Below are positions 38,460 to 46,611 of a stretch of DNA of 64,000 nucleotides, piece after piece; within the stretch, counting starts at the first letter, position 1, and each line of letters opens with the position of its first letter. Both the position numbers and the translations under genes were made by a program. Origin of the DNA: Planctomycetota bacterium (GTDB lineage: Bacteria > Planctomycetota > Phycisphaerae > Phycisphaerales > UBA1924). The notes beneath the pieces were generated by a model. The model was not told where the DNA came from. It was given only the letters and a program-made list of their open reading frames with translations, and did not search any database. Location of the stretch: NCBI GenBank assembly GCA_963204725.1, contig CAUJHH010000012.1, positions 27,759 to 91,758 on the forward strand, read 5' to 3'.

Positions 38460-40334
38460 CTACTTCATCAACTCGTTCATCGCAGGCTGTCCGTTGACAT
38501 AGCGTGTGTGCACGTCGATGTAGTGTTTCTTATAGATCGCGTCGATCTTCTCGGTCGAGGGGAACCTGGCGACGAAGCCGGGGCGAGCGGGCTCGATGCA
38601 TGACTCGGCGGCCTTCATCAGGTGCACGATGAGCGTGCGCGGGTCCTCGGTGCCGACCGCGACGCGCGTCGTGGTGAGGGAGATCCCTGCGTCCTTGAGC
38701 GCCTGGGGCGACATCTCCGAGTGGCTCGTGATGGCGGGGCAGAGGACGACGGTGTTGGGCTGGCCGAGCGAGACCTGGTGCCCGAAGACGGGGTCGAGCA
38801 TGTCGAAGAAGCGCTTGAAGGCCTCGCGATCGAGGGCGGGCGTGCCGGGCTTTCCTTCGAAATCGAACGTGAAGAGCGGCGGCGGGAAACCCATGTGCAT
38901 GCACTTCTCGCGGATCGCCGAGTTCTCGCTCCCCGCCACGGCGCAGCACTTGACGTTGATGTCAGGGTGCGAGCCCAGCACCTCCGCGAGCGTCAGCGTG
39001 TTCGCGGCCTTCTGGAGCATGCGGATCTCCAGGGTGTGGATGCCGTTCAGCACCTCGAAGGCCTTGTCGGCGTCGAGGAACGCGCCCTTGATGTAGTAGA
39101 CGTTCCAGAAGAGCGTCTCTTCGCCCTTGTAGATCCGCTTCGTGCCGTCGGGCGCGAGACCGGGGCCGGAGTCGTGCTTGCCCATGAACATGCGTTCGTT
39201 GCGGCCGATGACGCAGCCGGCGGTCGTGCCGCCGTGGCCCGCGAGGTCCTTCGTATATGAATGGATGACGAAGTCGGGGCGCTCGAGGATGTTGGCGCGC
39301 CGGAGGGGACGGTGGAGGAAGGGGGTGCCGACGGTGGAGTCGCAGATGACGGTCAGGCCGCGCTTGTGGGCCTCGGCGCAGATCGCGGGGACGTCGAGCA
39401 CGTAGCCGTGCGGGTTGCAGGGAGACTCGATGTAGACATAGATCTGCTTGCCTGCGGCGATGCGGGCCTTCTCCTTTACCATGACCGCGTCGAGCGCCTT
39501 GACGAAGGCCTCGGCGGTGTAGCCGTCGAAGAAGTTGACCGAGACGTCGAGGTTGCTGACCTTGCCGTACCAGTCATGCATGAGCTGGTAGGTGCCGCCG
39601 TAGACGTTGCGGCTGGTGAGGAGGATGTCCTGATAGCCGACGAGGTGTGAGAGGATGGCGTCGACGGCGGCCATGCCGGAGTTGAAGTTCCAGGCGAAGT
39701 ACTCGTGGGCGAGTGGGCCGGCCTCGACATCGACGATGTGGTTGGCGAGGGAGACGCTGGTGGGGTTCAGGAGGCGCGAGTAGACCTCGAGCATCAGCTC
39801 CTTGCCTTGGAAGGCGTCGTCGACCCACTCGGCGCAGGCATAGATGTAGGTGGCGGTGCGCGTGATGACGGGCTTGGCGGAGAAGAGAGCGGTGACGTTA
39901 TCGAAGATCGGGTAGGGGCCTTTCCTGCTGCGCTGGCCCGCCTGGTCAACGATCGACTGGTAGGTGCTGCGCATGGGGTGCTGGAGGGTGTCGAGGATCT
40001 TGGCGATCTGGAAGCAGAGGAATTTCTGAGCCGCGAAGCGCTCGACGCGGTCCTGGCGGCTGAGCGAGGCGAGCTCCTGAACCGTGTTCTTCCACATGGC
40101 GTGGAGGTCGGCGTGCCCGGCGTAGAGGTGGCCGGCGAAGCGGGCCAGGTGCTGGCCGTAATCGGAGCCGGGGTCGATGCCGAAGTGGGCGAGCTGTTCC
40201 GCGACGAGGCCGTCGATGTCGGAGGCCTCGGTGGACTTGCGGCGGGGGCTGATCTCGCGGGCCGTGTCGAAGGCCTTGGAGACGGAGGCGAGGGTGGGAG
40301 CGTGGCCGGCGGAGGTGGGTGGTGGGGTGGTCAT
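38460..40334 (-). CDS. Cys/Met-metabolism PLP-dependent enzyme with long N-terminal extension
   Basis: A 624-residue protein against about 400 for cystathionine synthase/lyase relatives. The fold-type I core from about residue 165 shows FNSGMAAVDAILSHLVGYQD, NVYGGTYQLMHDWYG, YIESPCNPHGYVLDVPAIC and the PLP lysine Lys362 in HSYTKDLAGHGGTTAG, followed by FWNVYYIKGAFLD and TRVAVGTEDPRTLIVHLMKA near the C-terminus. The first 160 residues (IDGLVAEQLAHFGIDPGSDY, NTVQELASLSRQDRVERFAA) are helical and not part of the standard family. A role in sulfur amino acid metabolism is likely; the exact reaction cannot be told. The ATG has TATACT 6 bases upstream and no Shine-Dalgarno. Confidence 0.85.
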   Translation of the reverse strand: MTTPPPTSAGHAPTLASVSKAFDTAREISPRRKSTEASDIDGLVAEQLAHFGIDPGSDYGQHLARFAGHLYAGHADLHAMWKNTVQELASLSRQDRVERFAAQKFLCFQIAKILDTLQHPMRSTYQSIVDQAGQRSRKGPYPIFDNVTALFSAKPVITRTATYIYACAEWVDDAFQGKELMLEVYSRLLNPTSVSLANHIVDVEAGPLAHEYFAWNFNSGMAAVDAILSHLVGYQDILLTSRNVYGGTYQLMHDWYGKVSNLDVSVNFFDGYTAEAFVKALDAVMVKEKARIAAGKQIYVYIESPCNPHGYVLDVPAICAEAHKRGLTVICDSTVGTPFLHRPLRRANILERPDFVIHSYTKDLAGHGGTTAGCVIGRNERMFMGKHDSGPGLAPDGTKRIYKGEETLFWNVYYIKGAFLDADKAFEVLNGIHTLEIRMLQKAANTLTLAEVLGSHPDINVKCCAVAGSENSAIREKCMHMGFPPPLFTFDFEGKPGTPALDREAFKRFFDMLDPVFGHQVSLGQPNTVVLCPAITSHSEMSPQALKDAGISLTTTRVAVGTEDPRTLIVHLMKAAESCIEPARPGFVARFPSTEKIDAIYKKHYIDVHTRYVNGQPAMNELMK

Positions 40335-40340
40335 GGAGCG

Positions 40341-40346
40341 AGTATA
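40341..40346 (-). promoter_or_regulatory. Putative -10 element (TATACT) for leaderless PLP enzyme gene
   Basis: TATACT on the minus strand, then CGCTCC, then the ATG at 40334. This is the closest to consensus of the eight elements of this type. The divergent gene at 40429 has TATGCT (40418-40423) five bases before its GTG, so both start from the same 100-base gap. Confidence 0.5.
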
Positions 40347-40417
40347 AGGCCGAGCGGGAGACGAAACGGTCATGCCGCGGGGCCAATGAGGGGGCGTATG
40401 GCGCCGCCAGCGGCTCA

Positions 40418-40423
40418 TATGCT
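40418..40423 (+). promoter_or_regulatory. Putative -10 element (TATGCT) near GTG start
   Basis: TATGCT followed by five C residues and the GTG at 40429. No ribosome site. The spacing is one base shorter than in the other cases. Confidence 0.3.
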
Positions 40424-40428
40424 CCCCC

Positions 40429-41280
40429 GTGATCTCCGATGTGCGATTCACGTTTCTCGGGACGGGCACGAGCGCGGGGGTGCCCGCGATCGGGTGCGAC
40501 TGCGCCGTGTGCACGAGCGCGGACCCGCGTGACCGGCGGCTGCGGACGAGTGCGCTGCTGGAGTTCACGGATGCGACGGGCCACCCCCGGGCGATCCTGA
40601 TCGACGCGGGGCCGGACCTGCGCGAGCAGGCCCTGCGCCATGGGATGAAGCGGCTGGATGCGATCCTCTTCACGCACAACCATGTGGATCACACGTGGGG
40701 GCTGGACGAGGTGCGCCGGTTCAACGCCATCCAGGACGGGCCGATCGATGTCTACGCCGATGCGCACACGGATGCGCACCTGCGCCGGGTGTACACGCAC
40801 ATCTTCGATCGCGATCGGAACGTGAACGACTCGTTCGTGGCGACGCTGATCGGGCATCGGGTGGAGCCGGGGCGGGCGTTCACGGTGCATGGATTGCGGG
40901 TGATGCCGGTGGCTCTGCTGCACGGGAAGCTGCCGGTGCTGGGGTATCGGCTGGAGGCGGAGGGGAGGCAGGGGCCGAGCGGGCCGCTGGCGCTCGCCTA
41001 CTGCACGGATGTGTCGGCGATCCCGACCGAGTCGTGGGCGATGCTGACGGGGCTGGAGACGCTGGTGCTAGATGCGCTGCGGGACCGGCGGCATCCGACG
41101 CACCTGACGCTGGATCAGGCGCTCGGGTTCGCGGAGCGGATCGACGCGAAGCGGACGTACTTTGTCCACATGTCGCATGATCTCGGTCATGCGGAGACGA
41201 TGGCGAGGTTGGAGGAGTCGGGGCACGCGGCACGTGCGGCGCTCGCGCACGATGGATTGACACTGACGAGTTCGGCGTAG
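40429..41280 (+). CDS. MBL-fold metallo-hydrolase (PhnP-like)
   Basis: A 283-residue hydrolase. It begins FTFLGTGTSAGVPAIGCDCA with the Cys-rich element CDCAVCTS seen in PhnP and related cyclic phosphodiesterases. The metal site THNHVDHTWGLDEVRRFNA is the HxHxDH motif; further ligands are in LLHGKLPVLGYRL, LAYCTDVSAIP and YFVHMSHDLGHAE. PhnP cleaves cyclic ribose phosphates in phosphonate breakdown, but no phn genes are nearby, so the substrate is open; related proteins act on cyclic nucleotides or lipoyl-type substrates. GTG start at 40429. Confidence 0.88.
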   Translation: MISDVRFTFLGTGTSAGVPAIGCDCAVCTSADPRDRRLRTSALLEFTDATGHPRAILIDAGPDLREQALRHGMKRLDAILFTHNHVDHTWGLDEVRRFNAIQDGPIDVYADAHTDAHLRRVYTHIFDRDRNVNDSFVATLIGHRVEPGRAFTVHGLRVMPVALLHGKLPVLGYRLEAEGRQGPSGPLALAYCTDVSAIPTESWAMLTGLETLVLDALRDRRHPTHLTLDQALGFAERIDAKRTYFVHMSHDLGHAETMARLEESGHAARAALAHDGLTLTSSA

Positions 41281-41285
41281 GCGCG

Positions 41286-41759
41286 CTAACGGATCGCGAT
41301 GTCGCGGACGCCGGCGCGTTCGAGCGCGGCGATGATGTCCACAACGGACTGGTAGGGAACGGCGTCGTCGGACTGGATGATGATGGGGATCTCACCGGCA
41401 CGAAGGTCGTCGGCGCGGGCGTCGATGCGGGCGATGAGCGCGGCGGGGGTCGTGCGCTGCAGGCCGAGGCCGGTGGCGAGCGGCGGGCCGGATGGACCGG
41501 ATTCAAGGCGAACGACGAGGGCGGCGGGCGCGATGAGGGGCGCGTCGGCGGCTTCCTGCTGGGGCTCGGGGGCGATGCGGGCGCGGAGGAGGAGCTCGGG
41601 ACCGACGAGCGCGGTGGAGGCCATGAAGAAGATGAGGATGACCATGACGACATCGACCATGGGAGTCATGTCGGGGAGCGTGTCGGGAGATGTTGAGCCA
41701 CCGATGGCGCGGGCGCGGGAGCGGCGGCCGGGGAGCGGTGAGGCAACGAGGGGTCTCAT
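41286..41759 (-). CDS. ExbD/TolR family biopolymer transport protein
   Basis: A 157-residue protein with one membrane segment (DVVMVILIFFMASTALVG) preceded by TLPDMTPMVD, whose Asp is the proton-carrying residue of ExbD/TolR. The periplasmic domain ends VPYQSVVDIIAALERAGVRD, as in the family. Its start overlaps the stop of a second exbD by 4 bases (ATGA), and that one overlaps exbB, forming a tight three-gene operon. The pair of ExbD proteins with one ExbB is usual in planctomycetes and may form a heteromeric stator that powers a TonB- or Tol-like system. Confidence 0.92.
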   Translation of the reverse strand: MRPLVASPLPGRRSRARAIGGSTSPDTLPDMTPMVDVVMVILIFFMASTALVGPELLLRARIAPEPQQEAADAPLIAPAALVVRLESGPSGPPLATGLGLQRTTPAALIARIDARADDLRAGEIPIIIQSDDAVPYQSVVDIIAALERAGVRDIAIR

Positions 41760-42178
41760 GGCGAGCCCTCCGCCGCGAGTCGGATGCGCGACACGCCGAG
41801 ATCGCGGCAGGCCCGGACGATCGGCGCGATGTCGCCGTAGGCGAGGGAGCGGTCGGCGCGGATCTGGACGCGGAGATCGGGCGTGCGGCCCACGGCCTCG
41901 CGGAGGCGCGAGGCGAACAGCGTCGGCGTCAGGACCTCGGACTGGAGGACGATCGAGCGATCGGCGGGGATGTTGACGATCAGCGTGCTCGGATCGGACT
42001 GGAGTGGGCGGGCATCGGCGGGAGGGAGATCGACCTCGCTGCGCTGGTCGCTGGCGAGTTTGCCGACGATGAGGAAGAAGACGATCAGCACCATCACGAC
42101 GTCGATGAGGGGCGTGACGTTGATGCGCCGGTCTTCGGCGTGGGCGGAGCGGGACGCGATGACGCCGACGGTCCTCAC
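41756..42178 (-). CDS. ExbD/TolR family biopolymer transport protein
   Basis: A 140-residue protein from the GTG at 42178, which overlaps the exbB stop (GTGA). RRINVTPLIDVVMVLIVFFL is the family membrane segment with the conserved Asp; the periplasmic part ends YGDIAPIVRACRDLGVSRIR. No separate ribosome site is needed because of the coupling. It differs from its partner in the N-terminal cytoplasmic tail and in the linker, so the two are probably not interchangeable. Confidence 0.92.
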   Translation of the reverse strand: MRTVGVIASRSAHAEDRRINVTPLIDVVMVLIVFFLIVGKLASDQRSEVDLPPADARPLQSDPSTLIVNIPADRSIVLQSEVLTPTLFASRLREAVGRTPDLRVQIRADRSLAYGDIAPIVRACRDLGVSRIRLAAEGSP

Positions 42179-42891
42179 GCGGAATTCCCGGAGGCGAGGC
42201 GGTCGATGGCGTCGGCGCAGACCACGATGGCGCGGCCGATGGCGCGCTCGATGCGGGCGCGGAAGAAGGCGGTGAAGGCGAGGGCGGGGATGGCGAGCAT
42301 CAGTCCGAGGAGCGTGTGCATCAGCGCCTTGGAGATGCCGAGCGAGAGCGCGGTCGGGGAGGCGCGGCCGCCCGCGGCGGAGAGACTGGCGAAGGCGAGG
42401 ATCATGCCCCAGACGGTGCCGGCGAGTCCGACGAGCGGAGCGAGGTTGCCGATGATGGCGAGGGGCTCGACGCGGCGCGACCACTTCGCGTGCGATTCGG
42501 ACGCGCCGAGGTTGGCGGCCTCGTGCATGGCGTCTCGCCCGGCCTGCTTCGCGCCGAGCGCGGGGCGGAGGGTCTCGCCGATGAAGGTCGTGTCGTCGGC
42601 GATGGCGTGCTCGAGTTCGGCGAGGCGGCCGGCGCGGGCGAGGTCGGCGATGCGATCGAGCGACTTCGTCGGGGCGATGACGGCGGCTCGGACATCGAAG
42701 AGGTTGCGGACGATGATGGCGACGGCGGCGACGGAGCCGAGGATCAGCACGATGCTGAAGAGGTCGAAGGACTGGACAAAGAGGGGCCAGAGCCCCATGA
42801 CGACGGAGGTGGGCTCGGCGGGGTCGGCTGCGGGCGCCTGGGCGAGTGTGATGAGGGGGGGTTCGCCGAGAAAGAGAGGGTTGGCATCCAT
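42175..42891 (-). CDS. MotA/TolQ/ExbB proton channel family protein
   Basis: A 238-residue inner-membrane protein with three membrane segments: about 36-58 (SFDLFSIVLILGSVAAVAII), 145-165 (APLVGLAGTVWGMILAFASL) and 185-210 (ALMHTLLGLMLAIPALAFTAF). GLAGTVWGMI and TLLGLMLAIPAL are the ExbB/TolQ signatures. It heads the exbB-exbD-exbD operon and forms the ion channel that drives outer-membrane energy transduction. TACCAT 9 bases before the ATG may be a -10 for a nearly leaderless message. Confidence 0.93.
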   Translation of the reverse strand: MDANPLFLGEPPLITLAQAPAADPAEPTSVVMGLWPLFVQSFDLFSIVLILGSVAAVAIIVRNLFDVRAAVIAPTKSLDRIADLARAGRLAELEHAIADDTTFIGETLRPALGAKQAGRDAMHEAANLGASESHAKWSRRVEPLAIIGNLAPLVGLAGTVWGMILAFASLSAAGGRASPTALSLGISKALMHTLLGLMLAIPALAFTAFFRARIERAIGRAIVVCADAIDRLASGNSA

Positions 42892-43091
42892 GCGAGGTGC
42901 ATGGTACGAAGTGGCGGCACATCTCGCGCCTTGATGGGAACCAACGTCGCTTTTTGTGGTCCTGGCGGCGTCTTCCGCGGGCCCCGCCGCAACTTCCCGC
43001 GGCCTCCTACCCTATCCGCTCGACTTTCCGGCACTTGAACTCCCAGCACTTGGCGGGCTCATGTGGAGGGCCCGCATCCATGAGGATTCCA

Positions 43092-43928
43092 ATGCGCATC
43101 ACGCTCGCACTCGTTCCTGCCCTCGTTCTCGGCTTCGCGGCGCCCGCGTTCGCTCAGGACGGCCAGCCCCAGATGACCGAGGAGCAGATCCAGCAGATGC
43201 TGGCCCAGGCGATGGCCCAGCAGCAGCCCTCGCTCAATCCGATCCCCGTTCCTGAAGGAGAAGTCGTGAATCGTCAGGAACTCGAGGGCGGGTTGATCGT
43301 CGAGGACATCAGGATCGGCGAGGGGTACGAGGTCAAGGAGGGCGGCGTCGTCGTGGCCCACTACCACGGCACCCTCAAGGAGGGCGGCAAGGTCTTTGAT
43401 TCGTCGTTCCAGCGCGGCGAGCCGATCGCGTTCCCGCTCAATGGCGTGATCCAGGGGTGGGGCAAGGGCGTGCCGGGGATGAAGGTCGGCGGCGTCCGTC
43501 GCCTGATCATCCCGGCGGCTCTCGGGTACGGCGAGCAGGGCGCGGGCGAGGATATCCCGCCGAACGCGGACCTCGTCTTCGTGATCGAGCTCGTCGATGC
43601 TCTCCGTGTCGAGGATGTGTCGGAGGGAACGGGCGAGGTCGCGAGCTTTGAGAGCGTGCCTGTCACGATCCATGTCATCAAGGATGGGGAAGGGAACGTG
43701 GTCGGCGAGGCCGATGCGTCCAATCCCTATGTGTGGATCCCGGGCGAGTTCAACGCGCTGCAGTTCGGCGTGGACGGCATGAAGGTTGGCGGCAAGCGGA
43801 AGCTCGTTGTGCCGCCCCAGATGGCGTTTGTGCCGCCCCAGTTCGGCTCGACGTTGCCCCAGAACGTGGCGCTGACGGTTGAGTTGCAATTGATCGCGGT
43901 GCGGAACCTGAACGCGCCGGGCCGGTAA
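43092..43928 (+). CDS. Exported FKBP-type peptidyl-prolyl isomerase with two FKBP domains
   Basis: A 278-residue protein. The ATG at 43092 is preferred over 43080 because AGGA lies 5 bases before it; the signal peptide is RITLALVPALVLGFAAPAFA. A Gln/Met-rich linker (EEQIQQMLAQAMAQQQ) precedes the first FKBP domain, about residues 75-175: VVAHYHGTLKEGGKVFDSSF, VIQGWGKGVPGMKVGGVRRL, IPAALGYGEQG, IPPNADLVFVIELVD. A second, shorter FKBP-like domain (about 190-278: NALQFGVDGMKVGGKRKLVV, NVALTVELQLIAV) lacks the usual aromatic pocket residues and is probably inactive. It folds exported proteins in the periplasm. Confidence 0.9.
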   Translation: MRITLALVPALVLGFAAPAFAQDGQPQMTEEQIQQMLAQAMAQQQPSLNPIPVPEGEVVNRQELEGGLIVEDIRIGEGYEVKEGGVVVAHYHGTLKEGGKVFDSSFQRGEPIAFPLNGVIQGWGKGVPGMKVGGVRRLIIPAALGYGEQGAGEDIPPNADLVFVIELVDALRVEDVSEGTGEVASFESVPVTIHVIKDGEGNVVGEADASNPYVWIPGEFNALQFGVDGMKVGGKRKLVVPPQMAFVPPQFGSTLPQNVALTVELQLIAVRNLNAPGR

Positions 43929-43965
43929 TCTGTGCGTGGATCTCTCACGCGAATCTGATAACCTG

Positions 43966-44004
43966 CGGGCGTCGGCGACACAGAGCGCCGACGCCCGTGT
44001 TTCT
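43966..44004 (+). terminator. Rho-independent terminator after FKBP gene
   Basis: Perfect 12-bp stem (cgggcgtcggcg / cgccgacgcccg) with an 8-base loop, followed by TGTTTCTTCC. It lies 38 bases after the FKBP stop and just before the ribosome site of the esterase gene at 44025, so it also separates the two genes or could attenuate the second. Confidence 0.7.
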
Positions 44005-44024
44005 TCCCACGCCGAGGTGTGCGC

Positions 44025-45542
44025 ATGAAGTATGGAGTCGTCGGGGTGGCCTGCGCGTCGCTTGCCTTGCTGATCGGCGTGTGCGCCGACGCCTCGGCGA
44101 CGGATGTCAGTTTCCGGGTGCGGATCGATCCCGCGGTGCTCGGCGACGCGTACACCGGGCGACTCTACGTGGTGCTTGCCCCGGAGAACGGGCTTGAGCC
44201 GCGGCTGAGCATCGGCGACTGGTTCGACCCGCCGCAGGTCCTGGCGGTGGATGTCGCCGACCTCGCGCCGGGTGAGACGGTGACGATCGATGGGAGCGTG
44301 ATCTCGCACCCGCACGGACCGGATGAGATCGCGCCCGGGACGTACAGCGCGCAGGCGTTCGGGCGACTGAATCCGGACTCGCCGGATCCGGGGCGGGGCG
44401 CGGGGGATCCGATCTCCGCGCCGGTGACGGTTGAGATCTCGGAGGCGGAGGGGTCCACGGCGCCGACCGTCGAGCTGACCATTGATCGGCTGGTTGAGGC
44501 GGAGCCGCTCGAAGAGACGGATCGAATCAGATTGTTCGAGATGGTCTCGCCGATGCTCTCGGCAGATCAGGGGCGGAGGGTTGTGATGCGGGCCGGCGTG
44601 CGGCTGCCGACGGGGTGGCGTGACGAGCCGGGCGCGGCGTACCCGACGGTCTACTGGATCACGGGCTTCGGCGGCGACCACACGAGTATCGAGGGGCTCG
44701 ATCGGATGCTCTCTCGCGTGCCCGGTGCGGACCGCTGCATCATCGTCGTGCCGGATGCGAGCTGCTATTGGGGGCACACGGTCTTCGTCGATTCGGCGAC
44801 AAACGGGAGGCGGGGGACCGCCCTCGTGGAGGAGCTGATCCCGGCGATCGAGGCCATGTTTCATGGCCCGCGCGAGGCGTCGCATCGCGCGGTCTCGGGG
44901 GGCTCGTCGGGCGGGTGGGCGTCGCTCTGGCTGCAGGTGACGTATCCCGACGCGTTCGGATCGTGCTGGGCGCACTGCCCGGACCCGGTCGACTTTCGTG
45001 ACTTCCAGCGGATCAACCTCTACGAGCCCGGCGCGAACATGTACACCGACGCCGATGGGAAGACCCGACCCCTGGCGCGCCGGGGAGATCGCGTGCTGAT
45101 CACGTATGAGGAGTTCGTACGGATGGAGTCGGTGATGGGCGCGGGAGGACAGATCGGTTCGTTCGAGGCGACGTTCTCGGCGCGCGGGCCGGATGGCGAG
45201 CCGGTGCGGCTCTTTGATCGCGAGACGGGCGCGATCGACACCGAGGTTGCGCGTTCGTGGGAGCCCTACGACATCCGGCTGATTCTGGAGCGGAACTGGG
45301 AGACGCTGGGGCCGAAGCTCGCGGGCAAGGTGCACGTCTACGCGGGGTCGGTCGACACGTTCTATCTTGAAGGGGCGGCGAAGCTGCTCGATGCGTCGCT
45401 CAAGGCACTCGGCAGCGATGCGGAGGTCGTCATTGTCGAGGGGATGGCCCATTCGACGTACCCGCAGGGCGTGCGGAAGATGTTCCAGTCGCTCACGAGC
45501 GAGGCGGACGCCCTCGAACCGACGCCCGCTCGTTCGCAGTGA
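44025..45542 (+). CDS. Exported alpha/beta-hydrolase (esterase D-like)
   Basis: A 505-residue protein. The signal peptide (YGVVGVACASLALLIGVCAD) follows the ATG at 44025, which has GAGG 7 bases upstream. An N-terminal beta domain (VSFRVRIDPAVLGDAYTGRL) precedes a hydrolase domain: YPTVYWITGFGGDHTSIEG, RCIIVVPDASCYWGHTVF, the nucleophile elbow AVSGGSSGGWASLWLQ near residue 293, and VEGMAHSTYP with the catalytic His near the C-terminus. The pattern matches the esterase D/PHB depolymerase group. Substrate unknown. Next gene follows by 22 bases. Confidence 0.83.
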   Translation: MKYGVVGVACASLALLIGVCADASATDVSFRVRIDPAVLGDAYTGRLYVVLAPENGLEPRLSIGDWFDPPQVLAVDVADLAPGETVTIDGSVISHPHGPDEIAPGTYSAQAFGRLNPDSPDPGRGAGDPISAPVTVEISEAEGSTAPTVELTIDRLVEAEPLEETDRIRLFEMVSPMLSADQGRRVVMRAGVRLPTGWRDEPGAAYPTVYWITGFGGDHTSIEGLDRMLSRVPGADRCIIVVPDASCYWGHTVFVDSATNGRRGTALVEELIPAIEAMFHGPREASHRAVSGGSSGGWASLWLQVTYPDAFGSCWAHCPDPVDFRDFQRINLYEPGANMYTDADGKTRPLARRGDRVLITYEEFVRMESVMGAGGQIGSFEATFSARGPDGEPVRLFDRETGAIDTEVARSWEPYDIRLILERNWETLGPKLAGKVHVYAGSVDTFYLEGAAKLLDASLKALGSDAEVVIVEGMAHSTYPQGVRKMFQSLTSEADALEPTPARSQ

Positions 45543-45564
45543 GACGAAAGGTCGGGACCGCTCG

Positions 45565-46548
45565 ATGGCCGAGATTGTCGTTGTTGGCGCGGGCGTGATC
45601 GGGCTGACCACTGCGCTGACGCTGGAGGAGCGCGGGCATTCGGTGCGTGTCGTCGGGGCGGCGACGGGCGCGGCGATCACGTCGTCGGTGGCGGGGGCGA
45701 TCTGGTTCCCGTTCTGGGCCGAGCCGCGCGAGCGGGTGTCGCGGTGGGCGGGCGTGTCGCGCCGATGGCTCACGGATGTTGCGGGGGCCGAGTCGCGCGC
45801 GGGCGTTGATGTCCTGCGGATGCTCGAGCTGGATGATCAGAACCAGACCCCGTGGTGGGGCGAGGAGCTTGAGGACCTCTCGCTCATTGCGGCGGCGGAT
45901 GTGGGTGAAGGGGCACGCGACTGGAACGGCGCGAGGTACGGGTGGCGTTTCACCGCGCCGCGCGTCGATCCGCGCCACCACCTGCCGTGGCTGGAGTCGA
46001 GACTCGCACGCCCGATCGAGCGCAAGAGGGTCGCGTCGCTCGGCGAGGCACTCGCGATCGAGCATGGCCCGCCGAGCGTAGTCGTGAACTGCACGGGGCT
46101 TGGCTCTCGCTCGTTGCTGCGAGATGGCGAGATCCGGCCGCTCTTCGGGCAGGTCGTCGTTGCCACTCCGGATGGGTTCGATTCCGGGCTCGCCATGGCC
46201 GACGAGCGCGATCCCAAGGCCGTGTTCTACGTGATCCCGCGTCGGGACGAGGTGATCATCGGCGGTTGCACGGCCGAATGGACCGGCACGATCGCGGATG
46301 GCGTGCTGCCGGAAGCGGATCCCGCGCTGACGGAGGTCATCCTTGCACGGGCGGCGCGATACGGCGTCGTGCCGAGACGGATCCTGCGGGTCGTCGCGGG
46401 GCTGCGTCCGTATCGCAGCACGGTTCGCGTGGAACGCGACGCGGCCGATCCACGCATCATCCACAACTACGGGCACGGGGGATCGGGGTACACGATCGCG
46501 CGCGGGTGCGCGGAAGAGGTTGCGGGGATGATCGAGCGAGGTGCGTGA
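45565..46548 (+). CDS. FAD-dependent oxidoreductase, D-amino-acid oxidase family
   Basis: A 327-residue flavoprotein. EIVVVGAGVIGLTTALTLEE is the dinucleotide-binding motif, SSVAGAIWFPFW and SRWAGVSRRW follow, VVVNCTGLGSRSLL is the second FAD contact, and GLRPYRSTVRVER with HNYGHGGSGYTIARGCAEEV at the C-terminus is the hallmark of D-amino-acid and D-aspartate oxidases (the Arg binds the substrate carboxylate). It would oxidise a D-amino acid to keto acid, ammonia and hydrogen peroxide. ATG at 45565. Likely transcribed with the esterase 22 bases upstream. Confidence 0.9.
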   Translation: MAEIVVVGAGVIGLTTALTLEERGHSVRVVGAATGAAITSSVAGAIWFPFWAEPRERVSRWAGVSRRWLTDVAGAESRAGVDVLRMLELDDQNQTPWWGEELEDLSLIAAADVGEGARDWNGARYGWRFTAPRVDPRHHLPWLESRLARPIERKRVASLGEALAIEHGPPSVVVNCTGLGSRSLLRDGEIRPLFGQVVVATPDGFDSGLAMADERDPKAVFYVIPRRDEVIIGGCTAEWTGTIADGVLPEADPALTEVILARAARYGVVPRRILRVVAGLRPYRSTVRVERDAADPRIIHNYGHGGSGYTIARGCAEEVAGMIERGA

Positions 46549-46611
46549 CGGAGTGGATCGGGGACAGCATCTGGTGGTCGCACGGGCCTGTGGTCCGGAG
46601 AGGAATGAGTG

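Noticed and set aside
38460..40334. Naming the PLP enzyme metB, metZ or mgl
   Set aside because: The core is family-level only. The long N-terminal extension and lack of pathway neighbours prevent assigning a reaction.
43059..45773. A 904-codon minus-strand frame opposite FKBP and esterase genes
   Set aside because: Its Arg/His-rich translation is the complement of two well-supported genes.
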